Shown: positions 20,831 to 31,695, numbered from the stretch's first letter. The stretch: 64,000 nucleotides of DNA from Achatina immaculata (GCA_009760885.1 CM019719.1:34327584-34391583), one strand, 5' to 3'. Made by a program: numbers and translations. Notes: a model not told the origin generated them from the sequence alone.

Positions 20831-21440
20831 TAAACTTGAAAGTTACAAGGTAGAATTTAGTAACAGATCAACACCTCACATACTCCTGAAAGTTTCAAAC
20901 TCGAGATTTGTGGCAGATATTTCGACCAACACCTTACGTAATCCTGAAAGCTACAACCTAGAGACTTGTGGCAGATATTTCGACCAACGCCTTACATAAT
21001 CCTGAAAGTCGCAACCTAGAGGTTAGTGACAGTTTCGACCCTACAGCTTATAGTCCTGAAAGTCGCAACCAAGAGATTAGTGGCAGATCTGTCGACCAAC
21101 GGCTTACAGAACTCTGAATGTCACATCCAAGAGCTCAGTGACATAATCTGTCGACCAACCGCTTACATAACTCTGAAAGTCACATCCAAGAGCTCAATGA
21201 CATAATCTGTCGACCAACCGCTTACAGAACTCTGAATGTCACATCCAAGAGCTCAATGACATAATCTGTCGACCAACCGCTTACATAACTCTGAAAGTCA
21301 CATCCAAGAGCTCAGTGACATATCTGTCGACCAACCGCTTACAGAACTCTGAATGTCACATCCAAGAGCTCAGTGACATAATCTGTCGACCAACCGCTTA
21401 CATAACTCGGAAAGTCACAATCAAGAGAGGAAAGATAAGA
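20831..21440. repeat. 59-bp satellite with alternating dimer order
   Basis: About ten units of roughly 59 bp contain TCTGTCGACCAACCGCTTAC and CACATCCAAGAGCTCA. In the right half, units alternate between ATAACTCTGAAAGTC and AGAACTCTGAATGTC endings, giving a 118-bp higher-order repeat. The left units are more diverged (TTTCGACCAACACC). Confidence 0.92.
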
Positions 21441-22318
21441 TTTCAGAAAGTCTAAGAACAGAAAAAATACTTCAGGTAAACTAGAAAGAAACCCATAGTT
21501 CATTCCCTTATCCGTTTCAGAGTATCGTTATCTCCTCTTAACAAGATCTTTAAATTAGTCTTAATCTGTTGTTTTGATGAGTAACAACAAAAACCTTTCT
21601 CTTCCATCACACTTGCCCGAAACGTTTGCTTCTACGAAAAGCAAACCTTGTTGTTGTAAACCTTGCCCCAATGAACTCATTAAAGTTTATACCCACGTAG
21701 GTTAGCTTTTAGGGCGCAGACTGACTGGGTTCTTCACATAATCTCACGCTCAACCAGTCACGCTAGGGACTGAAGTCACCAGGCTGTCAATTTAGCACGT
21801 CAATCCCTGGACCCCATACAAAAGCCAGTGCATATAGCGGCGTGTCCTTGAACAATCTGGGTTTTATGGTCCGAGCTGTGTTTTTGATACCTGGTCCCAC
21901 TATTAACATCATTTAACAGCATTCGATGAAGCGTGAAATGTATTAGAAACCGCGGCGTTTGAAGGCCGAAAACAAAACGAATGGAAACATTCAGTTTTAA
22001 ACTACAGCATGCACAAGAACTGGTCTCACAAGGTATAACAAGAAAGTATCACAAAGCATGTGCACACAGAGAATCTGCTCTGGCTGCTTGCTTTGAAGGA
22101 GGGATCTTTTTTTTCTGTTTTGGCTGAAAATGCTGGTGAGAAAAAAAGTGAGCCAACCTCATATTAAACATGATGAAAACCTACTTCCCATTTTCTCTGA
22201 GTTATTTCATTTTTATATATCCACTGATAAAGGTATGGCGAACTTTAGAGAACATGTTTTACGTTTATGGAGAATATACACAGTATATGTGGATTCAAAC
22301 TGCATCGTGAGCTACGTT
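21441..22318. other. No recognisable gene
   Basis: Unique sequence with some GC-richer parts near 21700-21900. A 74-codon frame from 22130 ends in a histidine run made by the (CAT)n tail of the next element and is not called. Confidence 0.4.
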
Positions 22319-22865
22319 CGCCATCATCATCATCATCATCATCACGTGCCATGACGGGCAGCATAGACGGTCATACTCCTCCACAGATCTCGGTCCTTGA
22401 CATTTCTGAGTAACTCTTGTTGCTGATTTCTTTCCACGTCACAGTGTCAGACCTTCTAACATCTGTTAGTTGGTCGTCCTCAGTCTCCCCCTGCCCTCAG
22501 TTTTTCCCATTGTAATATGATGTTTCCCAGTTTCTCTCTTTTCATCACATGCCCCAACACTGATGATTGCCTTTTCCTAATCTTTGTTATTACATTTCGC
22601 TTTTCATTAGCTGATCTCAGACGCTGCTATTTAGTTATCTTGGCTGTCCATGGGCTCCTTGTCAATCTTTCTCAGGAACCACATCTCTGTTGCCTCCGAT
22701 GGTTCACTCATTTGTCTGCCAATAGTCAATGATTCACATCCGTACAGTAATGTACGTTTAATTTAGCACTGTAATATTTTCATGACAGTGATTTATTGCA
22801 CAAGATGGTTTTCAGTTTCTGAAATGCTTCTTTTGCTTCGCATATTTTGCTTTTAATTTCCGTGA
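22319..22865 (-). mobile_element. LINE-C second copy
   Basis: Minus-strand blocks read KEAFQKLKTILCNKSLS, TLLYGCESLTIGRQMSE, SEATEMWFLRKI, VLGHVMKREKLGNI and VKDRDLWRSMTVYAARHGT. They finish at a GAT tail ((CAT)n at 22320-22344 on this strand). This is the same domain order as LINE-B and LINE-C but a distinct sequence. Frames are broken repeatedly. Its truncated end faces another LINE tail at 22868. Confidence 0.75.
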
Positions 22866-22867
22866 TT

Positions 22868-23118
22868 CATCTAAAGATAAAAGAAAAAAAATTATTATAT
22901 TTTGTTCATATTAAAAGACATAATACCACAGAGAAAGCAATCGTCAAGGATATCGTTCATGGAATAAGTAATAAGATAGGGGGCGGGCGAGGAAGCGCAG
23001 ATATCCCTCACATTCTAACCACCATACTCACTGAAGTAGGACTCCTCGAAGCCAGTGAGAGATTTTTTTTTCAGTTTATGTACGCAAACGAAGTAGAGAA
23101 AATTCTCCGAGAATTCCA
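22868..23118 (+). mobile_element. LINE-K C-terminal tail
   Basis: An open frame reads KKLLYFVHIKRHNTTEKAI, VKDIVHGISNKIGGGRGSAD and LTEVGLLEASERF, and ends at a stop at 23120. It matches the FGHI.RHD..EK.I..G..G.RGRGR..  -  ..L..A block that closes many LINE proteins. The expected GH is changed to VH. The 38-bp satellite begins at the stop codon. Confidence 0.6.
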
Positions 23119-23545
23119 GTGAGGAAACGGTAGCCAAAGTAGTCAAGAGATGTATGACAAGGAAACGGTAGCTAAAGTAGTCAAGAGATGTATGACAAGG
23201 AAACGGTAGCCAAAGTAGTCAAGAGATGTATGACAAGGAAACGGTAGCCAAAGTAGTCAAGAGATGTATGACAAGGAAACGGTAGCTAAAGTAGTCAAGA
23301 GATGTATGACAAGGAAACGGTAGCCAAAGTAGTCAAAAGATGTATGACAAGGAAACGGTAGCCAAAGTAGTCAAAAGATGTATGACAAGGAAACGGTAGC
23401 CAAAGTAGTCAAGGTATATGACAAGGAAACGCTAGCCAAAGTGATCAAGGTATATGACAAGGAGACGGTAGCCAAAGTGATCAAGGTATATGACAAGGAG
23501 ACGGTAGCCAAAGTAGTCAAGAGAGATATGACAATGTTAAAGTAT
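23119..23545. repeat. 38-bp (then 36-bp) minisatellite
   Basis: About eleven units contain GACAAGGAAACGGTAGCC and AAAGTAGTCAAGAGATGTAT (38 bp). The last units change to AAAGTGATCAAGGTATAT (36 bp), a homogenised subtype at the right end. Confidence 0.95.
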
Positions 23546-23733
23546 TAAAGAGACCCACTTTCTTCTGGAGCCAGTGATGTGACCCACACATGCCGCTAAC
23601 TCTCGGTTTTTCTACTGTCAGGTTAATGACAGGCTGTGGTCAAGACCTTATACACTGAAGCTTTCACACCTTGTCCTCTTATTCCCCCCCTCCCCCCACC
23701 CACACTCTCACCACCACCACCACCACCACAGGT

Positions 23734-23920
23734 GCGAGATAGCGCAGGTCGTTAGTACGCTGTTCTCTCGTAGCTAGACGGCTGCTCATCCTACTGGAGT
23801 CCATGGTTCGACTCCCAGGTAATTCCCTTGTGATTTTTTCTTTCTCTCACGTCTCACTAAAGTGCTTTGTTATCTACGATTTTGTCCGAGGTCGGATCCT
23901 ACAAAACTGTGTTCTCTTAC
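23734..23920 (+). mobile_element. tRNA-derived SINE (group V)
   Basis: Head with A-box-like TAGCGCAGGTCGTTAGTACG and B-box GGTTCGACTCCCAGG about 57 bases later. The spacing is longer than in a standard tRNA and suggests a tRNA with a long variable arm or an expanded SINE head. The body runs through TTTCTCTCACGTCTCA and GTGCTTTGTTATCTACGATT, comparable to the copy at 57.2 kb. A (CCA)n patch lies just upstream. Confidence 0.68.
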
Positions 23921-25440
23921 CCCACCGCACTAATCTAATATCCCTGTTCACCTCTCACTTTGAGGCTTGGAAAGAAAAACAAATTTATAAGGAAGTCTTC
24001 AGAATTAAACTTCCAAACAGTTTCAAGAGCTTCTGTCAAAATCATTCGGCTCCAAAGCGGGCCGTTGCACTCAGCAAAACCAGAGCTTACAATTAATGCA
24101 CACTTCTCACCGACGATTCAGCAGTGAGCACTGAGCCGGGGGTGGTTGGAGGGGGTTGGGGGGGGGGGGGAAGTGAGCAGGTGTGTGTGACAGCTCCGGT
24201 TAGAGGTAACACCGTCGACTTCTGCTATACCTGAGGTTTATTATTGTTTTCAACCAAATTAACAAACCAGAGTCGGCCTCAGACAAGAATGTTATCTTCT
24301 GTTTCTAATGCGCTTGTAGGAAAAAAAAGAAGGAATGAAATAACAGTGCGAGCCATTTTAAAAGCAGATCATTAACTTCTTTACGGGGGTTAGTGTAGGC
24401 TTGAGGAGTGATATGAATGTGATGGTAAATCTTGGCCAGGCGGAACAGATTCTTATTGAGGTCAATGGGACACATGGTGCCACCTGGTGGTGTTAGTTTT
24501 GTTTTACTGCAATTACAGAAATCTCTAAAATTTCTTAAAGGGCTGTTAAAACAGAATACTCGGGTGGTGATTCATTCTTCTTCTCTTCTGTGTGTATAAT
24601 GTAAACTGTAGATGTATTGCTATTCATTTCTGTGCATATTTCCACTACTGTCCACTGGAATAATGTTCTTTCTTACATTACTATTCTACGTTGTTTTGCG
24701 TATGTTTTGTTACTCACTTCACAGACTTACTTGCTCCCAGGTTCATTCTCTCTCAGTGGAAATAGTAATACAGAAGCAGCAACTTTACAGCTGAAATGAC
24801 TTTAATGATGCACGGGGTGACGATGAGTCGATGAGCGGTATGACGAGAACGACAAAGCCATCAACAAAATCCATGGACACAAGACTGGACATCACCATGA
24901 TATATGTTCCTAGCAGACTACGGTTGCCATCAGAACAACCTAATACACTCTATTCTACATCTATTTTACTAAACAACAACATTTCTAACAGCCTAATCTA
25001 CGTCTGTCTCAGACGATATAAAAAACACAACTGTCCCTCAGTCATATGATTTCTCTCTCACCTGACCTTTTTCCTATCATTCCCCTTCCGTGACCCTCGT
25101 GCAACCCGAGAAAAAGGAGATGGACTCACAAACAGCTGATTACTTTAGAGGATAACTCATTTTATACAAATGTTCCAATTCTCAGATGAGTTATCTATCT
25201 TACATCCTAACATTCAATATACTGCTATACTGTGATGACTGGGTTCCGAAATATTTCAGTTTTGTGATGATTAGGCTCTGGTATTACTGTTTTGTGAAAT
25301 ATTTCAGTTGTGTGATGATTAGGTTCGGAGATGGCGTAGGCTATGAGATCACTGGGTTTTTAAATGACTGGATTTATATGGTAACTGGGTTCTCAGATGG
25401 TTAGGTTCTGGAATGACTGAGCTCTGAGACCATTTGATTC
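23921..25440. other. No recognisable gene
   Basis: About 1.5 kb of mostly unique sequence with a G homopolymer near 24157-24170. Frames around 24612-24800 and 25186-25404 are short, overlapping and lack motifs. A weak repeat of GTGATGATTAGG/ATGACTGGGTTC occurs at 25215-25430. Confidence 0.4.
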
Positions 25441-25620
25441 CGAGAAAAATTATTCTTCTTCGTCTTCTTCTTCTTCTCCTTCTTCATCTTCTTCTTCATC
25501 TTCTTCTTCGTCTTCTTCTTCGTGTTCGTCTTCTCCGAATTCTTCTTCTTCTTCGTCTTCATCTTTGTCTTCGTCTTCTTCTTCATCATCATCATCATCA
25601 TCTTCTTCTTCTTCTTCTTC
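25441..25620. repeat. (TTC)n microsatellite attached to DR1
   Basis: Imperfect CTT/TTC triplets with GTC, ATC and TCC interruptions and a short ATC run. It directly precedes a DR1 copy, as TTC or CTTT runs do in other copies. Confidence 0.95.
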
Positions 25621-25965
25621 TATCTCCCTGGAACTGAGAGCTTATGTTCTGTCCAGCCGATGATGCGAAAATGTTGAGACACAACATCGTGTCGGCTAGG
25701 GATCGGATTATGGTAGCTATTTTCAGTCCCTGAACGCAACTAAAAAGCAGGAAGGAAGGGAGAGAAGCGCAATACTTCTTTAGCAGACTCCTTCACCATG
25801 GGGACCATGGCGATCCCTGCTCTATTAGCCAGGCTAGGATATTGCTTGTACAAGAGGAGAGGTAGGACGAGGTCTTGGTCAGCTATGGCTCGCCAACTCT
25901 GACGCTAACAAATCAACTAGGGATGCATGGTTGCCAACGCGGACAGCGTCTTCGCACACAAAGCA
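25621..25965 (+). mobile_element. DR1 copy 3
   Basis: Full-length-looking copy: ATCTCCCTGGAACTGAGAGC, ACACAACATCGTGTCGGCTA, TACTTCTTTAGCAGACTCC, CACCATGGGGACCATGGCGA and GGTCTTGGTCAGCTATGGCT, ending near GACAGCGTCTTCGC. There is no long ORF. Confidence 0.8.
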
Positions 25966-25999
25966 AACGCTAACAAACGTAATTAATTTATTACAAGGC

Positions 26000-26010
26000 A
26001 TATATATATA

Positions 26011-26043
<33 letters not shown>
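26000..26043. repeat. (TA)n microsatellite
   Basis: TA run interrupted once near 26017. Confidence 0.97.
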
Positions 26044-26535
26044 CGCTTTTGGGACCATACGTGAAAACTGCAGATACAATTTAATAACTAAAGTTGGTCC
26101 CGTGAAAGATATTGGAACTGACGTTATCAATTCCAACTGTTAAAAGATTCAAAGTGTCAGTATCTGATGGGAAAACGTGCATGACCCATTTACGTATACA
26201 GATATCATGTCCTCCGCGTTGTCATTTTCACAAGAAACAAGATTTTTTAAATCAGTTTCAGAGTATCGTGACGTATGGCGATCATTGCTTCCCTGCGCGA
26301 GAATGATTGTATTCAATATCCTGTCAGAATGACAGTCATGGTAAGGCCAGATACGATGCTGGCCAGCTTCGGTCTGCTGGAGATGATGAGAGAGACACAA
26401 AGAAATCTCAGACCCCCATAAGGCTAGCTCTCAAATATATTTTACAAATGTCTGTTCTGAACTCCAGTTATAAAATCTATTTCAGTGTCTGACAGAAAGA
26501 AAAAAAAATAAAGAGATCATTGCATTGTTATGTGC
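26044..26535. other. No recognisable gene
   Basis: Overlapping 60-83 codon frames occur on both strands (26112-26400) without any motif. I call nothing. Confidence 0.4.
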
Positions 26536-26742
26536 CAGTAGTTTTCGAACTGGGATCCGTTGATCCCAGAGAGTTAACAAAGGAAAACGTCAGGTTCCGT
26601 GAAAAATATTTTATGAAGAATACAAGAAATAATCTAGACTTTTTATTTAATAATGAGTATTGAGACTTTTTTTTTTTTTTGCAGTGACACGTCATTGGCT
26701 CCATGGGACATCGTCTTGAACAAGTTTAAGAACCTTTCTCTA
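26536..26742. mobile_element. Possible hAT-like MITE, decayed
   Basis: Starts CAGTAGTTTTCGAACTGGGA and ends AAGTTTAAGAACCTTTCTC. The ends are imperfect inverted complements of the (C)AG-GGTTCTNAAC type seen at 19.57 and 54.47 kb. Internal GGATCCGTTGATCCC and CTCCATGGGACA also resemble the 19.57-kb element. Confidence 0.45.
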
Positions 26743-27571
26743 TAGACAAGAACGTTTTCGAATGTTTGTGCTCATATACGCCAGTAGATAAGGACGTTTT
26801 CTAATTGTTGCTTATGTGTGTCCATAAACAAGGCAGCTTATTCATTTCCGCTTTAAAATATTAATAAATAAGTGCCTTCTCTTTGACTATTAGTTACTGT
26901 TACTAAGCTGTTAAATATTTACCATTTTCTTCATCTTCTTCTTATGCCATTAACACCGCAGGGAGTTGGAGACACCGGTGAGAGGCCTGGGTAGCTGTCA
27001 TGTTATACTTCTTCAGCGTGTTTTTCGTCCCATCTATTAACCTTTTCCTTGGTCGTCCTGGTACGCTATATCCAGATGTTTTCAAGTTGTACCATTTCAT
27101 TATTAAACCTAATTAAAGTTCTCTGCTAGTTTAGAAAAGAAAGAAAGAAAGAAAGAGAAAAAGAAAGAAAGAATGAAAGAAATGAAAACACAGCGATGGC
27201 CCATTCCGCTAGCCGGTGGATTAATTTATCTCGACTTCCCAGATTTTATCTTTCAAACAAAATCAAATGTGCAATCTGGCCCGTGTAAACGGCTGTGTAC
27301 ATGACGTTATTTGCAAAATGGCCAGTTTTTTCCCTTTTCTCCGCCAGCAAACAAAAACTTTTTTTGTTTTGTTTGTAATGTACAGATCATGAACTGGGAG
27401 CATTGCATGGCATTGAACTGATGGGAGAAGAAGATGGAACAAAAATAAGCGTCGACAAAAACATAATAGAAGTAGAAATTATGTTGACACTGTCATCATA
27501 AAAAAACTGTTTATTATCTCAGTAGTGTTATATATATAATATCATCAACTTTGATATAATCGCGTAAGATA
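26743..27571. other. No recognisable gene
   Basis: Mostly AT-rich unique sequence. A GAAA-rich run lies at 27135-27185. Confidence 0.4.
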
Positions 27572-27575
27572 AAGA

Positions 27576-27607
<32 letters not shown>

Positions 27608-27625
27608 CTCTTTCTTTCTTTCTTC
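27572..27625. repeat. (CT)n and CTTT microsatellite
   Basis: CT repeats for about 32 bases, then TTTC/CTTT repeats. Confidence 0.95.
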
Positions 27626-27721
27626 ATCTTGCATTCTTAGGTTGTTTTTTTTTCACGTAATTTGTATATTTCACATAGTTTCAACTGGCATCCTAATATG
27701 TATGTATATACAATATAAAAT

Positions 27722-27781
27722 AAGGTATACACAATTATATGAATATTATATATATAATATTCATATAATTGTGTATACCTT
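27722..27781. repeat. Perfect 60-bp palindrome
   Basis: The 30-base left arm starts AAGGTATACACAATTATATG. The right arm is its exact reverse complement with no spacer, centred between 27751 and 27752. The next bases outward (T and T) no longer pair. Confidence 0.97.
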
Positions 27782-27796
27782 TCTAAATCTCTAGTG

Positions 27797-27872
27797 TGGG
27801 AAGAATGAAAGATGGAGTGATAAAGGGCACAATGTAAGACTGGCCTGTGCCCAATTCTTCATTCATTCATTC
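27797..27872 (+). mobile_element. Short 3' end of the CR1-like family
   Basis: AGAATGAAAGATGGAGTGAT, then AAAGGGCACAATGTAAGAC and TGCCCAATTCTTCATTCATT, aligned with the 3' ends at 4.14 and 28.5 kb. The AATAAA part is lost and the tail is (CATT)n. A CT-rich stretch follows to about 27970. Confidence 0.6.
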
Positions 27873-27969
27873 TTTCAATTTCTTCTCTCTTTCCTCCATT
27901 TCTCTTTCTCACTTTCTTTCTATCTGTCCTCTCTTTCTTCTTCTCTCTCTCCTCTGTCTGTCTATTGCC

Positions 27970-28584
27970 TCTTAAGAACAGGTTCCTCTTCAACAAAAAC
28001 AAGTTAGTACATCAAATTCTTTCACGGCATGCCCCGCCTTATCTATGGAACCTGTTTAAATTTATCCCAAAGTGCAGCCAACGCTTGAACAACATGTCTT
28101 CCAAAACCTAGACTTGATCTTTACAAGAAAAGTTTTAGTTATTCTGCTGCTCATCTTTGGAATCCCTTCCATCCTGTATCAAAAAATATAAATTATACTC
28201 CTTCCTACAACTACAAACTTTCCGAATATCTATTTGATGTCGATTACATTCCTCCATGAATCATAAAACTTAAAAGTTATCTTAAACTGTTCTTACAGAC
28301 ACCGAATACAGTTATTCTGAATAGTCCCGAAATTTTTGTTTAACAGATAGTCATTTATATATGTATGTAGTTACTTCTGTACTGAGTGAATGGATATGAG
28401 CGAAACGTAAATGTTATATTTTATTTTATGTCTCTCAGCTTCAGTGTTAATTATGTTTGTTACATGAACAGTATATTTGTAGAATGTCTGGAATAGAGTG
28501 AAAGATGTATGATAAAGAGCAAAATGTCAGACGGGCCTGCGTGCCCAATTCTTAACCCTTTGAAAATAAAGCTTTTTTTCGTTC

Positions 28585-28590
<6 letters not shown>
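27970..28590 (+). mobile_element. CR1-like LINE: C-terminus and 3'UTR
   Basis: The end of the coding region reads PRLDLYKKSFSYSAAHLWNP and then YKLSEYLFDVDYIPP before a stop at 28257-28259. The F.Y.AA..WN motif is typical of the last part of CR1/L2-type LINE proteins. About 320 bases of 3'UTR follow and end with GGACGGGCC-like and GAAAATAAAG motifs, TTCGTTCATT, and an (ATCT)n run. This copy explains the UTR-only copies at 4.0, 27.8 and 63.4 kb. The subclade is not certain. Confidence 0.7.
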
Positions 28591-28669
<79 letters not shown>

Positions 28670-28810
28670 CTATCTATCTATCTATCTATCTCGTTTCTTG
28701 TTCTATTCTCCATCTTCTTTTTCTACTCTCTCTCTCTTCTCTTTCTCCTCTCTTTTTCTTTCCTGTCTCTCACTTCTCTCTCACCGTTCTCTCCTCTCTC
28801 TCTCTCTCCG

Positions 28811-28848
<38 letters not shown>

Positions 28849-28850
28849 AT
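28586..28850. repeat. (ATCT)n then (CT)n microsatellites
   Basis: About 100 bases of ATCT repeats directly follow the LINE 3' end. CT-rich sequence follows, including pure CT at 28816-28844. Confidence 0.97.
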
Positions 28851-28967
28851 TTGTTATTCTTCACAACTCACCGAGAGAAGCTTTACTCTGTTTGAGATAA
28901 AATACCCTTTTTGATCTTTAAGAAAAAAAATCGTTCATATTTCACGTGGACTGATCCTCCACGTCCA

Positions 28968-29880
28968 CACGTTATGAGTGAAACAAGGATGTATATTATC
29001 TCCCTTGCTTGCTGAAATTGCCATGTACTTTATAATAAAAAAATAAAAAAATAAAAGCTGCACAGGTAAAACGGGCATTGACTGTGTACATGGGACCCAG
29101 CTGGAAGATCCTGATTTTTCAGATGACGTAACTCTTATCAGTGACAATGTGAAATCAATGCAAGTAAAAACAGATACCCTGTCTTCAGTGGCTAGTAAAA
29201 TAGGACTTGAAATTAACAAGGAAAAAAACAAAAATAATGAAACTTCCAAGAAAGACAAATATACGTAGAAGGAACGGTTGTTGAAGAACCAAACCATTTT
29301 GCACATCTCGGCAGCTACATAGACCAGGATGGTGATACCAGAAAGGAAGTTAGAATTGCAGAAGCAGCACTGACCTTCAAGAATCTTGAGAACATATGTC
29401 ATTCAAAAGTTATAAGCACAAAAACCAGGTTAAGATTATACAATTCAAATGTAATATCCACCCTCATTTATGCACGTGAAGGCTGGAAATCAACTAAAGA
29501 AACAGACACGAAATTCGACTCTTTTGAAAACAAATTCCTAAGGAAAATACTCGGTATAAAGTGGAACGAATTAAAGAACAACACAGAGATAAGGCAGCTG
29601 AGCAAACAACAACGTGTCTCATGTGTGATCAGAAAAAGAAGATGGATATATGTCGGTCATGTGATGAGAAGAAACAATCAGAGGATCCCCAAACAAGCTA
29701 TCAAGTGGAACACGAGAGGCCGAAGAAAAAGAGGTCGACCACGTGAAACTCTCATGGTTAAGAGAGGCCAGTTCAGTGGGCATAACATTCCTTAATGAGA
29801 TTGAAAAACTCGCCGAAGACAGGAAATCTTGGCGAACTACCATGCGGGCCCTATGTGACGTTTAGCGGCACGGGAAGGAT
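28968..29880 (+). mobile_element. LINE-E: reverse transcriptase to C-terminus, decayed
   Basis: Starts inside the reverse transcriptase at VKQGCILSPLLAEIAMYF. The catalytic region is LEDPDFSDDVTLISD, with the two aspartates kept and the residue before them changed to serine (FSDD). Next are SSVASKIGLEINKEK, KTRLRLYNSNVISTLIY, NKFLRKILGIKW, RRWIYVGHVMRRNNQRIPK, GRRKRGRPRETL and RKSWRTTMRALCDV. Frames shift at least four times and stops occur. It is dissimilar in sequence to LINE-A, B and D. The 5' part is missing. Confidence 0.85.
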
Positions 29881-30340
29881 GTAAGATCCACAAAGTATTG
29901 TTTCATATACAAACAAATTCAGTTGCCTTGGGGGAAGGAAGTGCTAAGGTCAAGTTCCCTGCATCTAGGGACGCTGTAAAGATCTTTAATACAAGCGCGC
30001 AGTGAATAAACACAAGTATTGCGAAATCACGTATTTATTTTCTGTAGCAGATATAAGACAGTTTCTCAGCTTCACTACCATAATGCGCACATCGATCCTT
30101 TTTACTTTGTCCACGTTCTGATATCAGAGAAGCCCTTATCATACATAAACTATAAGAATAAAGATTTGGTTGCTGACTAACACTGCTTCTCTGACAACAT
30201 CTCTGGCACTGATCTAGGTTCCCACAGTCTCAGATGGAATGTGTAATCAAAGAGCACATTGAAAGTAAGGAACGGCTTAGAATGCATTCAGCAATAATTT
30301 ATAACATAGTCTGGAGGACGGAGATATCATTTTGGCGAAA
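29881..30340. other. No recognisable gene
   Basis: Unique sequence between LINE-E and the next satellite. I see nothing. Confidence 0.4.
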
Positions 30341-31215
30341 TTTGCCAAAAATACCCCGGACGGAGAGAAAAGATGCAACAAATACCATGGCATGGATAGA
30401 GAGAAAAGATGCAACAAATACCCTGGACGGAGAGAAAAGATGCAACAAATACCATGGCATGGACAGAGAGAAAAGATGCAACAAATACCCTGGACGGAGA
30501 GAAAAGATGCAACAAATACCATGGCATGGACAGAGAGAAAAGATGCAACAAATACCCTGGACGGAGAGAAAAGATACAACAAATACAATGGCATGGACAG
30601 AGAGAAAAGATGCAACAAATACCTTTGACAGAGAGAAAAGATGCAACATATACTCTGTACAGCCAGAAAAGATGCAACAAATACCATGGCATGGACAGAA
30701 AGAAAAGATGCAACAAATACCTTTGACAGCGAGAAAAGATGCAACATATACTCTGTACAGCCAGAAAAGATGCAATAAATACCATGGCATAGACAGAGAG
30801 AAAAGATGCAACAAATACCCTAGACAGACAAAAAATAAGCAACAAATACACTTGACAGAGAGAAAAGGTGTAACAAATACCCTGGACAGAGAGAAAAGAT
30901 GCAACATATACTCTGTACAGCCAGAAAAGATGCAACAAATACCATGGCATGGACAGAGAGAAAAGATGCAACAAATACCCTAGACAGACAAAAAATAAGC
31001 AACAAATACCCTTGACAGAGAGAAAAGGTGTAACAAATACCCTGGACAGAGAGAAAAGATGCAACATATACTCTGTACAGAAAGAAAAGATGCAACAAAT
31101 ACCCTGTGCAGACAAAAAAGATTCAGCAAATACTCTGGACAGCCATAAAGGTTGAAAAACATACTCTAGTCTGCCAAACAAAAATGATGCAAGAAATACC
31201 ATGGACAGCCAGAGG
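30341..31215. repeat. Higher-order satellite (30/36-bp units, 162-bp super-repeat)
   Basis: Units contain GAGAGAAAAGATGCAACAAATACC. They end either CTGGAC (30 bp) or ATGGCATGGACA (36 bp) and alternate at the left. Further right, variants with CATATACTCTGTACAGCC and AGACAAAAAATAAGCAAC appear. A block of about 162 bp is duplicated at about 30790 and 30952. Frames of 249 codons (plus) and up to 291 codons (minus) are open because the units lack stops and most are multiples of three. Confidence 0.93.
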
Positions 31216-31597
31216 ATACAGATGAAGAAGTCTTCAAGAAGTTTTCAGGAAAACTCAAAGTAGGTAAAATGATAAGAAAAAATTCAAAATTTCTTGAATT
31301 GTCATAAAAATACAGAAGTTGACTTAGAGACCTCGGTAATGACTAGAAAATTGAAATGATAAAGGAGGAAGCTATAAGAGAAAACTATCTCAGTTTACTA
31401 ATCATTTGGTATAGGAAAATAGAAGCATTTGAATCTGATGGCAAACATTAAGGATCACACAAGACGGAGAAGCATGGACGCCTACGCTATCTGGCACAGC
31501 ACGTGCATGTAATGTAATATAATTCTTGTCCTCTAGCTGAAGAATACACGATAGACACCTTTTACACATGCAAATCGATATGTGAAAACCAACTTTG
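31216..31597. other. No gene; possible LINE tail scrap
   Basis: Mostly unique. Near 31450-31505 the frame RRRSMDAYAIWHSTCM resembles the WRSMIAYAxxHGT end of LINE-B/C relatives. It is too short to call firmly. Confidence 0.35.
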
Positions 31598-31649
<52 letters not shown>

Positions 31650-31695
31650 TGTGTGTGTGTGTGTGAGTGAGTGAGTGAGTGAGTGAGTGAGTGAG
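31598..31695. repeat. Compound microsatellite (TGCG)n-(TG)n-(AGTG)n
   Basis: About 13 GTGC/TGCG repeats, then TG repeats, then about ten GAGT repeats. The joins are abrupt, as when one repeat motif arises by point change and slippage from its neighbour. Confidence 0.97.

Noticed and set aside
25401..25637. Lysine-rich and leucine-rich ORFs on opposite strands
   Set aside because: Translations of the (TTC)n microsatellite.
30327..31202. Minus-strand ORF of 291 codons and plus-strand ORF of 249 codons
   Set aside because: Both lie on a tandem array whose units lack stops; opposite-strand frames of equal length argue against coding.
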